DNA of 64,000 nt, from positions 6,860,501 to 6,924,500 of the forward strand of contig CANTUR010000049.1 of NCBI GenBank assembly GCA_947683625.1. Direction: 5' to 3'. Source of the stretch: Mallotus nudiflorus. Lineage: Eukaryota > Streptophyta > Magnoliopsida > Malpighiales > Euphorbiaceae. A program made the translations under genes and the position numbers. The notes beneath the pieces are model-generated. The model ran no database searches. It was not told the DNA's origin and saw only the letters and a list, made by a program, of their open reading frames with translations. Positions 35,577-46,950 of the stretch are shown here, one piece after another. Numbering within the stretch: position 1 is the stretch's first letter; every line of letters begins with the position of its first letter.

Positions 35577-36470
35577 AGGACACATTTAAATTGGAGCTTA
35601 ATAAATGGGTGTAATAATTTATGGTATAACTATTAAGAGAGTGAAAATTTTAGGTATACTAGTTTTTATTGTTAACTTAATTTGAAAAGATAATGTATAA
35701 ATTATGTAATTGATTTTTTTTTAAAAATATTAATATATATGAAATAATTAAAATAACATAAATAAATACATTATTAAATTTTTTATAAATAATAAAATTA
35801 ATTTTTAAAACAGTGAATAATTAAAAATTATTAAAAAAATTTCATAAAGATAAAATTACATAATATATTTTATACATTTTTACATAAAAAAAACAGTACA
35901 ATTTTTATAGAATATAATTAAAAAAGAATAAAATTAAAAATTAAAAAATTACCTGTAACAATTAATTTATGCTTTATAGCTAGCCATAAAAACACATATA
36001 TTAGTTATTTGACAAAATTTCTCGTGTATTACTTTCAAAATGATGAAAATTATATTTAATCAATATCAATATGATTAATTTATTAGCATTCTCATAAGAA
36101 TTGAATAAGAAATTAAAAATAAAAAACATAAACGAGTGACAATAACAAAATCACCATAAAAAACTGATTTATATAATTTTTTAATAAATTTCATTTATGC
36201 TTTATTAGCGTAAAAATTTGAGAAGATTAGTAATTTATAAATAAATATAAAATGATAGAAAAATGTATTTTTCAATAATTGTTTTACAGACTTTCACTCT
36301 ACTCCCAAATAAATTAATAAAAATACACACAAATGAAGATTAACTGTTAAGGGAGTTAACAATTAACTTTAATTATCTAAAATTTACCAAACAAAATTAA
36401 AGGGTGTTAATGTATTACATGAGTAATATTCACCACTCGATCTAAACGCATTCTAAGGTAAAGATTTTTA
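35577..36470. mobile_element. Possible degenerate TIR element
   Basis: The left end, CACATTTAAATTGGAGC followed by TAATAAATGGGTGTAATAA, weakly mirrors the reverse complement of the right end (GCGTTTAGATCGAGTGG, then GAATATTACTCATGTAATA). This is a familiar layout of eudicot MITEs. The interior is extremely AT-rich without ORFs. Identity is low and no target duplication was established. Confidence 0.25.
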
Positions 36471-36599
36471 CACTCTACCTATGTCTAAATGCATTTCATA
36501 TTTGATTTTTTTTTTTTAAATTTAAACAACATAATAATCCTTAATCTTACATGACTCTTTTATTATTATTAAAAAAAAAAAAAACAACTAACCAAAATG

Positions 36600-36795
36600 A
36601 CTATATTTAGTGGTTGGGAATGGAAGAGTAAGAAGTTGGGGGATCGAATCCTATTCTCAATTAACCTTATAACACGATGTTTTACCATCCGTCTTAGGTG
36701 GGTTACTCAATACGATTCCCTATTTTCAGGTAAATGTTTTAACATCATAACATGATATTTTACCATCCATTCTAGGTGGGTTACTCAATAACTCT
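36600..36795 (+). repeat. Short direct repeat; weak SINE-like signals
   Basis: ATGTTTTACCATCCGTC followed by TTAGGTGGGTTACTCAATA (36676-36711) recurs as ATATTTTACCATCCATTC and TAGGTGGGTTACTCAATA (36755-36791), 80 bp apart. Upstream, TAGTGGTTGGGA (36608) and GGATCGAATCC (36641) resemble pol III A and B boxes. The B box is one base from GGTTCGAATCC. No poly-A tail or full SINE is evident. Confidence 0.3.
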
Positions 36796-37179
36796 TTTAT
36801 TAATTCATACAACATTTGAGCTTTTTATATTTAATTATTTTAATATATTAGTTATTTTTTGGATGTCCAACATATATTAAATATTAAATATACATTTAAA
36901 TTTTTATATTAAAAAATAAAAAATAAAAAAATTAATTGTTGCAAGTTATTAACTAAAAAAATGTAAATTTCTCTGTCAAAATTTTAGACACGGTAGATTT
37001 AATTATTTAGTTATAATTTTTTTTAATGATTTTAATATGTTTAGAATTATTTTGATATGTGTGTTAAAATTTACTTCAGTGCAACAAATTAATATTTAAA
37101 AATTTATTTATATTTAATATGTAAGTTTAAATATATGATTTATTTTTAAAAAATATTAAATAAATAATTAAAGAAATCA

Positions 37180-37183
<4 letters not shown>

Positions 37184-37214
<31 letters not shown>
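37184..37214. repeat. (TA)n microsatellite
   Basis: About 15 uninterrupted TA units directly beside the fold-back element. Confidence 0.9.
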
Positions 37215-37217
<3 letters not shown>

Positions 37218-37519
37218 CTAACCTTATAAATTTGTTACAACTTGAATTTTTAATTTATATGACTAGCATTTTGCATAATCAATTGTATAAAATGCTAGTG
37301 TAACGAATGATAAGAGGGAAATTTTTAAATATTAAAATGCTATAGAAAATGCTACATAAAATACTTCAAAAACTGCTACATAAAAAATTAAAAATGCTAC
37401 ATAAAATGAACCCAAATGTAGCATTTTTTTTATAATCAATTGAGCATCTTTAATTTTTAATGCTACACTAGTCATAAAAATTAAAAATTCAAGTTGTAAC
37501 AAATTTATAAGGTTAGATA
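37215..37519. mobile_element. 305-bp fold-back element with ~50-bp near-perfect arms
   Basis: The left arm starts TATCTAACCTTATAAATTTG and continues TTACAACTTGAATTTTTAAT. The right arm (about 37465-37519) is the same sequence reversed and complemented, ending CAAATTTATAAGGTTAGATA. The arms look nearly identical, implying a recent origin or selection for pairing. Inside are several AAATGCTACATAAAA phrases and a nested inverted repeat CTAGCATTTT/AAAATGCTAG (37263-37298). No ORF. It would form a stable RNA hairpin if transcribed. Confidence 0.8.
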
Positions 37520-38399
37520 AAAAAAAATAATAAAAATATATGTAGCCAACATAAAAAAAAAAATGAACCACCCAAACGTGAACTTAATTAATAGAAATTC
37601 ATCCTCCAACAAAAATAATTAAAACAATTAAAATCTTTTATTAAATAGAAATTACTGATTCTTTAATTAATAATATTAAGTTAAAGTTGTAATGAACTTA
37701 TAATATTAACTACAAAAAATCAAATTTATGACGAGTATAAGAATAAAATACAAATATAAAATTAAAAAAGTAGTATTCACATTGAAAATAAACTAAAAAA
37801 TATCTTACTTTATTTTATTAAATAAAAATAAGAAGAGAAAGATCAAATAATTTTTTTAAAAAATGTAATATTATAATAAAATAGTTAATAAAATAAAATT
37901 AAGGTTAAAATATTTAACAATTAAATTAAAGCTCATTAATGGTTACATATTTATGGATAAAATTTATTACTAATTATAAATTTAATATGAGGGCAAAAGT
38001 ATATAACCATAAATGAGTTTTACTTTTCTACTAAAAGCATTCAATTTTTTTTTAACATGAGGGTAAAAGTGACATTTAATTAAATTAGTAAATGAAGCTC
38101 TCAAATGAGTAGCACCAACAAGTTATTTTTTTTATTGTGACGGATGTATGTTTAGATGCAAAGGAAATTACGCTAGTATTTTATAAAATCATATATAAAA
38201 CAAAAAAAATTGATATAATTTTTTTATACAAAAATTTAATATCATTGTTATGATGTAAATAATAACTTCCATAAGTTAGCCAAAAATATAGATGTGGAAA
38301 GCTTAACCACCAATGCAGACTGACTATATTGAGATTCTAATCAAGCTTTTCCTTTGTTTTTGGTTTCTGTTTGGTGCTTCAGCTCTAGGGAATTCCTTG
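37520..38399. other. AT-rich intergenic DNA
   Basis: No gene. 38330-38399 is pyrimidine-rich and adjoins the LINE poly(A) tract. Confidence 0.4.
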
Positions 38400-38466
38400 T
38401 TTTTTTTTTTTTTTTTTTTTTTTTTGGACAAATATATGTTTTCACTAAAGAAAATGAAAGAAATAG

Positions 38467-39462
38467 TCAATTGACGTCAAAGAAACCCACCTCCAACTGA
38501 GATGATGTCTCCTTGAAGTGAAACTCTGAGCTCCATAGGCAGGTGGCTACAAATGTCTTTATTAAAGGATAGCCAAAGTTGTTTTTTGATACCCAATGAG
38601 CCACATAATTAGATTGTTTTCTGATAGGGTTTATTGAAACATTGATATCATATTTTGGATCATATTTCACTTTGATATTAAAATTTTAATTTTTTTCTTT
38701 TCAGTCTCAAAAATTTTATTTTTGTTTTAAGTTGCAGTTACTTAAACATATCCGATCAAATTTAACATACGAGACAACCAGAATAAATATATTTTTAACA
38801 TATTTATTATGTAAACATCCTATTAAATAATTTAATAATTTTGTTGACCACATAAAACAAAATTTGTTTGTGGGTTTGATAAAATAAAATTTTAGCAAAA
38901 TTTATTGTATGGAGCCCATAAAGTGATTAGGCTACTTAATATGATGCTTATATAGTGAAAAATATATTTATTTTGGTTGTCATGTATACTAAATTTGATC
39001 GGATATGGTCGATATACTTTAATTTGAAACAAAAATAGAATTTTTGGAACTGAAAAGAAAAAAATTAAAAATTTGGTACCAAAGTGAAACATGGCCCAAA
39101 GTTATGGTGCCAATGGTGCAACAAACCCTTTTTCTGATATGATAGAAACAAATATTTTGGTTGCCCAACTGAGCTTTGATGGTTTGTATTTCTTTGATAA
39201 TTGTTGCATACTTGTAATTAACCAACTTTTTTGGGTTATCCAATGTTGCAACAGTTTAATTTGCATTTGTTTCTATCATTGAGTCATGTACAACATGATT
39301 TGAAACAGATCTGACTGCTTCCCTCATAATTAGAGCTTCTGCTACTATAGCAGATGCACTATTTACTCTAATAGTTGTAGCATAGATTATATTGCCCTTA
39401 TGGTCTCTGCAGACAAAAGCAATTTTACTCTTTTTTAAGAAAATGATTAAAAGCTGCATCAT
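38467..39462 (-). pseudogene. LINE RNase H domain, split by a MITE
   Basis: The upstream part (39462-39130) reads IAFVCRDHKGNIIYATT, VAEALIMREAVRSVSNH, DSMIETNAN and NICFYHI. The downstream part (38616-38467) reads RKQSNYVAHWVSKNN. The DHKG, AEAL, E-N and VAHW positions match the plant LINE RNase H fold. The MITE lies between the two parts, and its target duplication repeats the local TATCAGAAAA (minus strand). Confidence 0.8.
38617..39139. mobile_element. Long-hairpin MITE, Mutator-like, copy 2 (inside the LINE)
   Basis: Same family as 31956-32483 by sequence along its whole length. The target duplication TTTTCTGATA flanks it (38617-38626 and about 39130-39139), possibly 11 bp with one mismatch. 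The 502-bp body starts GGGTTTATTGAAACATTG and ends in its complement (CAATGGTGCAACAAACCC). The halves pair over about 230 bp. It interrupts the LINE RNase H frame, so it is younger than the LINE. Confidence 0.85.
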
Positions 39463-39499
39463 AGTTGATTTTTAATTGTCCTTTTCTCAGAGTTCTCCA

Positions 39500-39730
39500 C
39501 TAGTTACATAGAAATTATCAGGGAGCTATGCACATGTTCATTCCTTAGCAAGCTACTATGGAAATCAATTAATTCATCCATTGTTGAAACACTTTGCTCA
39601 CAATTGTTTGAGGGTTGAAAGTATCTCTTTCAAAAACCTCTTTATTCCTAAGTTTCCAAATATGCCAACATATAATTACAATTAGTTCTCCACCTCAATT
39701 CAAATTACAAGGCTTCATAATTTATTGTAT
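39500..39730 (-). pseudogene. LINE zinc-binding (zf-RVT) region
   Basis: The minus strand encodes IICWHIWKLRNKEVFERDTF, the W..WK.RN pattern found between reverse transcriptase and RNase H in plant LINEs. It continues into FQQWMN and breaks before the RNase H part. Confidence 0.75.
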
Positions 39731-40699
39731 TTCCATCCATCAAGATTGAAATGATTGATAGCCTATCTTTGTTGGTCTGTGCATTGAAGAAGATCCAAAC
39801 CATAACAGTTTTGCTTCTAGATTCTCCTCATCTATGTGGCAAATTAGGAGTATGAAATCATCAACACCTTCTTTTCATAAAATTAACTTTGGTGGGTAGG
39901 GAATCCTTGGCACTTCCAAGTAAAGACTTTAATACTTGCTAGCACCTTCAATTTCCAAATGGATCTCTATATGTCTTTGTTTTGAGTAGAGGACGTGGCT
40001 GGAGCTCCCCTTTGTTGGTCTCTATTTGCTTTTATATTAAGGAGTTTGCAACCTAATTTCATAAAATATTATCCATTCCTCTCATAATGCCATATTAATC
40101 TATCTACACCAACCATACCCATAACTAGAATTCTTTTTATGGTCTTGACTTCAGTAATATCAAACAATTCCTTTAGACTTCAGTAACATCAAACAATTCC
40201 TTTAGGACATTCTCCTTCCACCTCATCGGGTAAGGGCATATTAAATCTTTGACTAGTCTGTAGTTCATTTCCTTTTGTGCTTGAGAGACAACTTTAAATT
40301 ATAGTATGTCTAGAATCCATTTGTCATCCTAAATATTCACCATCTCTTATTAAGTCTCTTCCATCCAAGATACTTAACCAAATCCAAAAGGGCTAGTTAC
40401 CTCTTTCAGCATTCAGCAAATTTGTGTGTGGGAAGTAGATGCTTTTTAAAAGCCTTGCACATAAAGAATTAGGGTTTCACAATAAGTTTCAAACTTGTTT
40501 TGCTAGGAGAACTTTGTTAAATTGATGCAAATCCCTAAATCCTGAGCCATGTTCTTTTTTGTTCCTTATAAGTATTTTCCAAGCCACCTAGTGAATACTT
40601 CTTCTTTCTATCCCTTGGGCCCACTAAAATGTGCTAATCATTTTTTCCATCCTTCTCACTAGCAATTAAGGTATTTTGAACTCTGACATTATATATGAT

Positions 40700-42560
40700 A
40701 GGATTGCTTGACGACTTTGATCATTACAACCCTGCCTGCTTGAGAAATAAAATTTTCTTTCCAACCTTAAACTTTTTGGACAAATTATTCATAAATAAAG
40801 TTGATCATTTGAGTTTTTGTTCTACCCCTGGCTATAATGACAACTAGCTACTTTGATAAGGCCCTAGATTCATCGATTCTTAGCACTTCTGAAATCTAAT
40901 TTCTTAGATAATGAGTAATGTTTGGACTAAATAATATTTTTGACTTATTCAAGTTCACTTTTTGACTTAAACCATATGAGTACAAAGTTAGAATCTTGCT
41001 AATCCTTCTAGCCTCTACCACTTTTTCTTTACCAACGAGAATGGTATCATCTACAAATTGCATACGAGTTAGAGCTTCACTTCTTCTTTTGATGTTGTAT
41101 CCTCTGCTTTACCTACTTGTTTCTCCATACTAATTAGTCTAAATAACACATTTGAAACCAATATAAATAAATAAGGAGACAATGGATCGCCTTGTCTTCA
41201 TCCTTGTTTAGGCCAACAAGGTTTGAGCACCTTGCCATTTAGAACCATCAAGTATCTGATTATTCTAACATTCCATTACTATTTAAATCCAGTGTCTATC
41301 AAAACGCATCCTTGTCAACACCAAAGCTAAGAAATCCTAATTTTCCTTGTCATATACTTTTTTTATATCCAACTTAATAGCCATTAAGCTACCTTTGCCT
41401 CTCTATCTACCTTTCAAACCATGAATTTCTCCATGGGTGATAATTATATTAGGGATAAGTACAATTTTGATCCCTGTGGTTATGTCTTTTGGCAAACCCA
41501 GTCCTATGTTTTTTTTTGGTTTTTAAGTACCATGTATTTCACATTGTTTATACTTTAATACTCTTCTAACTAATATCATCATTATTTTTTGAGAAAAAAT
41601 TAATATAACATTAAATTTCAATGCTAAATTTATTCTATATATGATTTACTATCCATCTAACTAACTGGTTATTTTTAAAAATATTGTAAATTTATTTTAA
41701 AAATCATTTCTTTTTATTCATAATTAAATTAAAAGTACATTTAAATTTAATTTTTTTTTGAGTTTATTGTAGTTAGTTATATAATATATTACTCATTATA
41801 TGATTTTAGTGTTGAAAATGCATATTATTTTTACATTAAAGCATACGTTTTTAACAAATATTTGTTAAAATGGTACTAAAGTGCCAAAAAATATGAAATA
41901 TCTAATACTTAAAATCCAAAAAATACCACATGATTAGTTTTACCAAAAGGTAAAACCACAGAAATCGAAATTATTCTTATCCCATAATATAATCTAGTAT
42001 GCTTCTATTAGGAACCAAAGTAATTTGAAATGGAGAGATGATCTTATTTATAAATTTTCTAAGGCAAGTGGCTATAGTCTTGGAGATTACCTTGTAAAGA
42101 AAATTATAGTAATTAATTGGACGAAACTCCATTAGCTATTATGGATTCTTTACTTTTGGAACAAGGGTTATTTTTCTAATCAAATTGGGATGAAGTTTGC
42201 TTGAGGAATAGAAACTTTTCACCATATAACCACTTTATTCTTCATGGCACTCTAATGCATCTGAAAGAATACGCCCGAAAACCCATTTGGGCCCGCGATG
42301 TCAGTTTTCCTAATTGAAATTATACTTCTCTTATTTCTACTTTATTGATAAGAGCTACCAAAACTTAATTCATTTAGTCTGTGATAAGGTTTGGGAAACT
42401 ATTGACAACCTCCAGCAATGTCCTAATATTCTCTTGATTATAAAGGTAATAAAATGTTTTTGTACCATTCTATTAATTTGGTTTGCATTAAAAATCCAAT
42501 CTTCCCTTCTGCTATTTAGTTTTGTGATTTTGTTCCTTAATCTTCTTTAGATAGTAGATA
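40700..42560 (-). pseudogene. LINE reverse transcriptase, split by a MITE
   Basis: On the minus strand, PISGLIRKITLVPKV and EFRPIN precede the MITE. After it come THGEIHGLKG, AIKLDIKKVYDKEN and RQGDPLSPYLFILV (about 41166-41200). The active-site box reads QFVDDTILVG at about 41046-41057, where plant LINEs usually have FADD. The region ends with VKK.T-type and INLSK-like remnants near 40850. Many stops make it non-functional. Confidence 0.8.
41443..41992. mobile_element. Second TIR MITE family, inside LINE reverse transcriptase
   Basis: The 532-bp body (41452-41983) starts GGGATAAGTACAATTTTGAT and ends with the diverged complement, ATTATTCTTATCCC. Inverted arms of about 120 bp include CTGTGGTTATGTCTTTTGGC against the mirrored GCCAAAAGG-like right arm. 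Flanks ATTATATTA and ATAATATAA look like a decayed 9-bp target duplication. It differs in sequence from the GGGTTT family. The interior is AT-rich and non-coding. Confidence 0.7.
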
Positions 42561-42599
42561 AGTGAAAAAAACTTAGAATTCTTATCACCCTTTTGTAGC

Positions 42600-43660
42600 T
42601 AGTCCAATCGAGATCTCTATTTTTAGTGAAGCTCCTCTTAGTGCCAAAGCCATAGGATTTCATTTTTAGCCTTCTGTTTGATCTCTGTAGCCTTTGCTTC
42701 ATAAATTCCTTATTGAGCTTAGGGTTAATATGATCTTTTAGGCATTGGATTCTAATTTTTTATCCCTAAATTTTTGTTTGCTCCACTTTTGTAGAGCCTT
42801 TACTACATTGAAAAGCTTTTAAATGTATACTCTGCCCGTTCTCTCTACTGCTATTCCATTTTTTTTCCATAACATCCTTACAATTATCTTCTTTATCCTA
42901 TTCTACTTCATATATGAATATTCTATCCATGTTTTCTATAAGGGTTGTTAGTTGTTTAATTATTAGCCTATGGTCTAAACCTAGAAAATCTCTATGGATT
43001 ACATGCACTTGTTAAAAGAGCAATCTCCATTCAGTTGTTGCAAGCACTCTATCGAACTAACCTTTATATTAGCATCATTAAGTTGTTTATTATACCAAGT
43101 ATGTCATTCTCCTTCGAAGCCTAGATCTATTAGCTCACAGTCCTCTATAAAATTTAAGAGTTTGTTTATTTGAGACCATCTAATTTGACTACCTCCTTGT
43201 TTATCTTCCAAATATAGATACATGTTAAAGTCATATACTATAACCTATGAAATGGATATTTATTTGGTAAAAGATCTAACTTCATTCATTACCATTTCAT
43301 TATCCCTAGTGCATGGAGGTCCAAAGTAACCAATGAACTGCCACTCATAACCTTCCTTTATCGTTACATAAATAAAGTTTTTTTTTAAAATTTTTATATA
43401 AATCTGAACATCCTAAGGATCTCTCTAACATAGTGCTAGACCTACTGCTCTTCCGATCGAATCAATGTAAGTTCCTTGTTTGAAATGTAGATATGCTATA
43501 AGGTTCTCTAGTTTCTACTCTTTTTGTTTTGTTTGATAAAAAAAATGATGTAAGGCTAGTATTTATTAACTAAGCCCTTTAAGACTTTTACTATAAGTTT
43601 CCCTCATATACCTTGGCATTTCATACTATAATACTCATTTCCACAGTATTTTAAATCTAC
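42600..43660 (-). pseudogene. LINE endonuclease (EEP superfamily) remnant
   Basis: The endonuclease nicks target DNA to start insertion. The minus strand near 43630 reads LIVKVLKGLVNKY with PYIIFFIKQ, the usual N-terminal start. GYFGPPCTRDNE and VYDFNMYLYLEDKQGG (about 43180-43320) match the GDFN core, with the Gly changed to Tyr. CELIDLGFEGEWHTWYN (about 43090-43140) matches the C-terminal LGF.G..TW block. Stops abound. Confidence 0.8.
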
Positions 43661-43760
43661 ACCTATTAACTCCTAGAAAAAACTATCTTAATCTTAACTG
43701 GATTCATATGATAACCAAAGAGCACTCTTCTAATTTTTGGATTGAGGAATGACTTGCCTA

Positions 43761-44268
43761 ATTATACTACTTCCTTAATCATACCTTTACTTTCTAAATA
43801 ATAGGAATTACTACAATTTACCCTCTCTATTTTACAATGTTATACTACTAGGTCTCTAATAATTAGAACTTATGGTAGTATTATATTATTTTTTTTCTCT
43901 TGTCAATGTTTCTATTAAAAATATCTTAAATTATATGAAATGATAATTATACCTTTCAATGAATATTATATTATTTAAACATAATGACTACTTGACCTTT
44001 TAATTCTACAATATTATAACACTTACACTCTAACTTTTAAAAGTATATTTGTATATTTTTACATTATTATATTTATATTCTTTTTTTCAAAATTTTTTTA
44101 TTGAAACTATTATTATATAAGAATTATCAAAATAATATTTAATTTAAAGTCAATTCAATTACAAAATAGGAAATAAATATAACCAATAGTTTAAACTAAC
44201 AAATCAAATAAAATATTTTGAAGCAAAAAAAAACCTTATACTTAATGAAGTTAATATTTAAGTAGAGA
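43761..44268. other. AT-rich intergenic DNA
   Basis: No gene or repeat supported. It may include the 5' leader of the LINE at its left. Confidence 0.4.
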
Positions 44269-44273
44269 TATTT

Positions 44274-45088
44274 TGTTGACCCTTTGCATGATGAAGGTCA
44301 TGATCAATCTCAAATCAACTTTTATTTTAACTTTAATAATAAATTTTGATTCTCTAAGTGTGATTATAAACTAGGAATTAAAGAATGAATTTAAGATCAA
44401 CTAAAACTCAGTTCAAGCCTTAAAAGACCTCTATAAATGTCCCCTAAAGCATGGAAGCGATTCAAGTCTAAGGGAAGTCATTTAAAGCCAAAAACATGAA
44501 GTTTTATTCAAGTCAATCTACTATCATAGTCTCGAGATGAATGATCATAATCTCGAGGCTTCACTCACGATCCCAAGCTGACACCAAGCTTGAAGAAAAG
44601 GGCTGCTAACTTCATGGTCTACGCTCACGATCCCAAGTTGTTAGTGACTAGTTTCCAGCGGGCAAATTTATGAGTAACTATCATATTTTTGAAAACTCTT
44701 GTAGAAAGGTTTGAGTGTAAACCTTGAAAATATTTGGGAATAAGTTTATGTTGATCCTAAAAAAAAACACATTGGAGATTAGTTTATATTGAGCTAAGAA
44801 AAACACATGTAATTGTAAGGTTAATGGTGAGCCTTAAAACGCATTATTGTAACAATTTGGTAATGAAATTTAGGTCAGTTCAAAATTATAACTTGGGAAT
44901 GAGTTAGGTAGGAGACATAGGATTGGTTGAGAATTCAAACTCTTTAAAATCACTTGTGCCTTTGATATTCTTCTTCTTCTTCTTCTTAATCTCTATGTAT
45001 CAATCCTTTTTAATTTTCCTTCACAATTTAATCTCTCTTAAAATACTAATTAGCCCTCTTCACCCCCCCAAATTTTAGGGCATTTTCA
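44274..45088 (+). repeat. 5' LTR of the gag-only element (815 bp, internally deleted)
   Basis: It aligns with the 3' LTR at both ends but lacks about 430 bp after ATCATATTTTT (about 44692). Repeated CACGATCCCAAG/ATCTCGAGG motifs lie at 44530-44640. A (CTT)n run at about 44969-44988 is absent from the 3' LTR. Confidence 0.85.
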
Positions 45089-45090
45089 TT

Positions 45091-45101
45091 TAGTATCAAA
45101 G
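45091..45101 (+). promoter_or_regulatory. Primer binding site (tRNA-Met type) of the gag-only element
   Basis: TAGTATCAAAGC, two changes from the initiator tRNA-Met complement, 2 bp after the LTR. Confidence 0.75.
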
Positions 45102-45138
45102 CTTAGGTTCTAGGTACCCAATTATTAGAATTCAAGAT

Positions 45139-46950
45139 CATGGGGAGTGAAATTCTTTCTTTCTAAAACCTTAGACCCTTCTTTGATTAGGTGATTATCC
45201 ATATTAGAAGCATATAATAGAGCTCTATCTAGATAATAATCCCATAAAACTTTAAGATGTAATTTTTGATAGGTGGAATCCTCATAAGGAGGAAGTGGAT
45301 GGTGTTAAAGTACCTAAAGAAAGAAAGGAATGGTCTCAAAATGAACTAAAAGAAAATTACAAGAACAAAAAGGTCATAATGGTTCTTATTACTTCCTTAT
45401 CAAGAGAGGAATGAGGTAAGCTTCAACATTACAAATTGGTTAAGAAAATATGAGAGACCTTAGAGAATCACTATAAAGGCAATATTTAAGTGAGATTTAA
45501 AAAGGTATAACTCCATGTGTTTGAATATGAGATATTCAAAATAAAGCCTTATGATAGCATCATCGATATGACAAATTAACTAAATATTCTCTTAACCACC
45601 TTAAGGAAGTTAGGTGAGCACTATTCCAAATAATAAGTCAACACCAAGATTTTAAGGGTTCTATCTAAGAAAGATTGAGAATTAAGAGTAACCTTAAGGA
45701 AGCTCATGATCTTTTTAAGCTTTTAATTTATGTTCTCATTGTAAGCTTCTCACTTATAAGCTTACCTTAAGATAAATAGAAAAGGAGCAAGATGGAAAAA
45801 AGAAAAAGAAAAGTCTTGCATTTGAAGTATCACAAGACTCAACTGATAAAGATGACCTTGAAAACTCAAGTGAAGATAATGAAAAGACTGCATCATTCAC
45901 TAAGTACTTCATGGAGTAGTACTTGAGAAAGAAAAACTTGAGCAAATATAAGGAATTCAAGAGTAGTGGATTCAAGAAGGCCAAGGAAGTCATATACTTT
46001 AAGTGCAAGAGATCTGGTCATATTCAAGATGAATGTCCTAAGTATAAGGGAACAAAATAAAGGAGAAAGGCTTTTAAGGCTACTTAGGATGACTCATTCG
46101 AACCTGACATGGATAATGAATGAGAAGAGACATCAAACTCTGCTTCATATCCTTAAAAGGAAAAATGTATAGTGCCTCTCTTATCTAGTTCTTATTATGA
46201 AAATTCTTATAATAATTTATACAATGATGAGGTGGATCTTAATAATGAGAGCTTCATAGTTAAAAAAATTAGTTTTAAAATTTCAAAAATTGCTTTCAAA
46301 GAAAGCATTTTATAAATAAAATTTTTTAATGTTGTCTAAGAATTTTAAAGAATTGAAATTAGACTTTGCAAGTATTATTCCCTTAAATGAGAAGCTCTCT
46401 TATGATTTGAAAACCTCTCTATCTTTGAAAAATGATTTTGATAAAACTGAAAAGGAAAATGAGTTACTTTCAAAAGAGATTTTAAAGTTTATGAACTCTA
46501 TTTCCAAATTCCATAAAGGAAAGGAAACACTTGATCATTTTTAAATTTACAAAGATTACCAAGTGAGAAATTTGGAGTTGGTTTCTTAATGAAGCCTCTA
46601 CATCGTTAAGTCCTTCTAACGTTGTCAAGGCTACTCTTCCTTCATCCCCTATTCCTTGTGAGAGCTCTAAAAATCAACATTCTAAAGCTAAGAATCTTAT
46701 GAATCTAAGTGCCAATGGAAAGCCTCTAAATGATAATGTGTCCAAGGCTCTAGTTTTTAAAGCAAGGGCTAAAAAACTCCAACCACATCATGCATTCATG
46801 TCTCATAATAAAAGGCACACACATATGCATATTAGGCCTCAAAAATTCATAAATAGTTATTTTTGTGAAATGCATGCTCATCCTAAACCATTTATGTTTA
46901 GAAAAGCCACCAACCATTATATAAGTAGAATAGATTTCAAAAATTAAATG
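45139..46950 (+). pseudogene. Gag of the gag-only Sirevirus derivative
   Basis: Begins at about 45139 (ATGGGGAGTGAAATT) and proceeds through broken frames with gag-like pieces to a zinc knuckle at 45995-46036 reading YFKCKRSGHIQDEC. The first Cys of CX2CX4HX4C is Tyr (TAC, 45995-45997). A Lys/Glu-rich heptad stretch at 46329-46544 (SKNFKELKLDF, NEKLSYDLKTS) matches the equivalent part of the gag at 7820-9240. It ends near 46950 without protease, integrase or RT. Stops are frequent, so protein expression is unlikely. Confidence 0.75.

Larger units (their letters stand above)
38400..43760 (-). mobile_element. L1-type LINE (non-LTR retrotransposon), degenerate, with two MITE insertions
   Basis: Read right to left: endonuclease (about 43660-42600), reverse transcriptase (about 42560-40700), zinc-binding region (about 39720-39500), RNase H (39462-38467), and a terminal poly(A) seen as 26 T at 38400-38425. 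This order matches plant L1 elements that carry RNase H. MITEs occupy 38617-39139 and 41443-41992. Frames are broken throughout. The 5' limit and target duplication are not resolved. A 30-bp tandem duplication (ACTTCAGTAACATCAAACAA plus CAATTCCTTTAG-type end) lies at about 40149-40206. Confidence 0.85.

Noticed and set aside
39091..39282. Plus-strand 63-codon ORF over the LINE
   Set aside because: Shadow of the minus-strand RNase H frame and the MITE arm.
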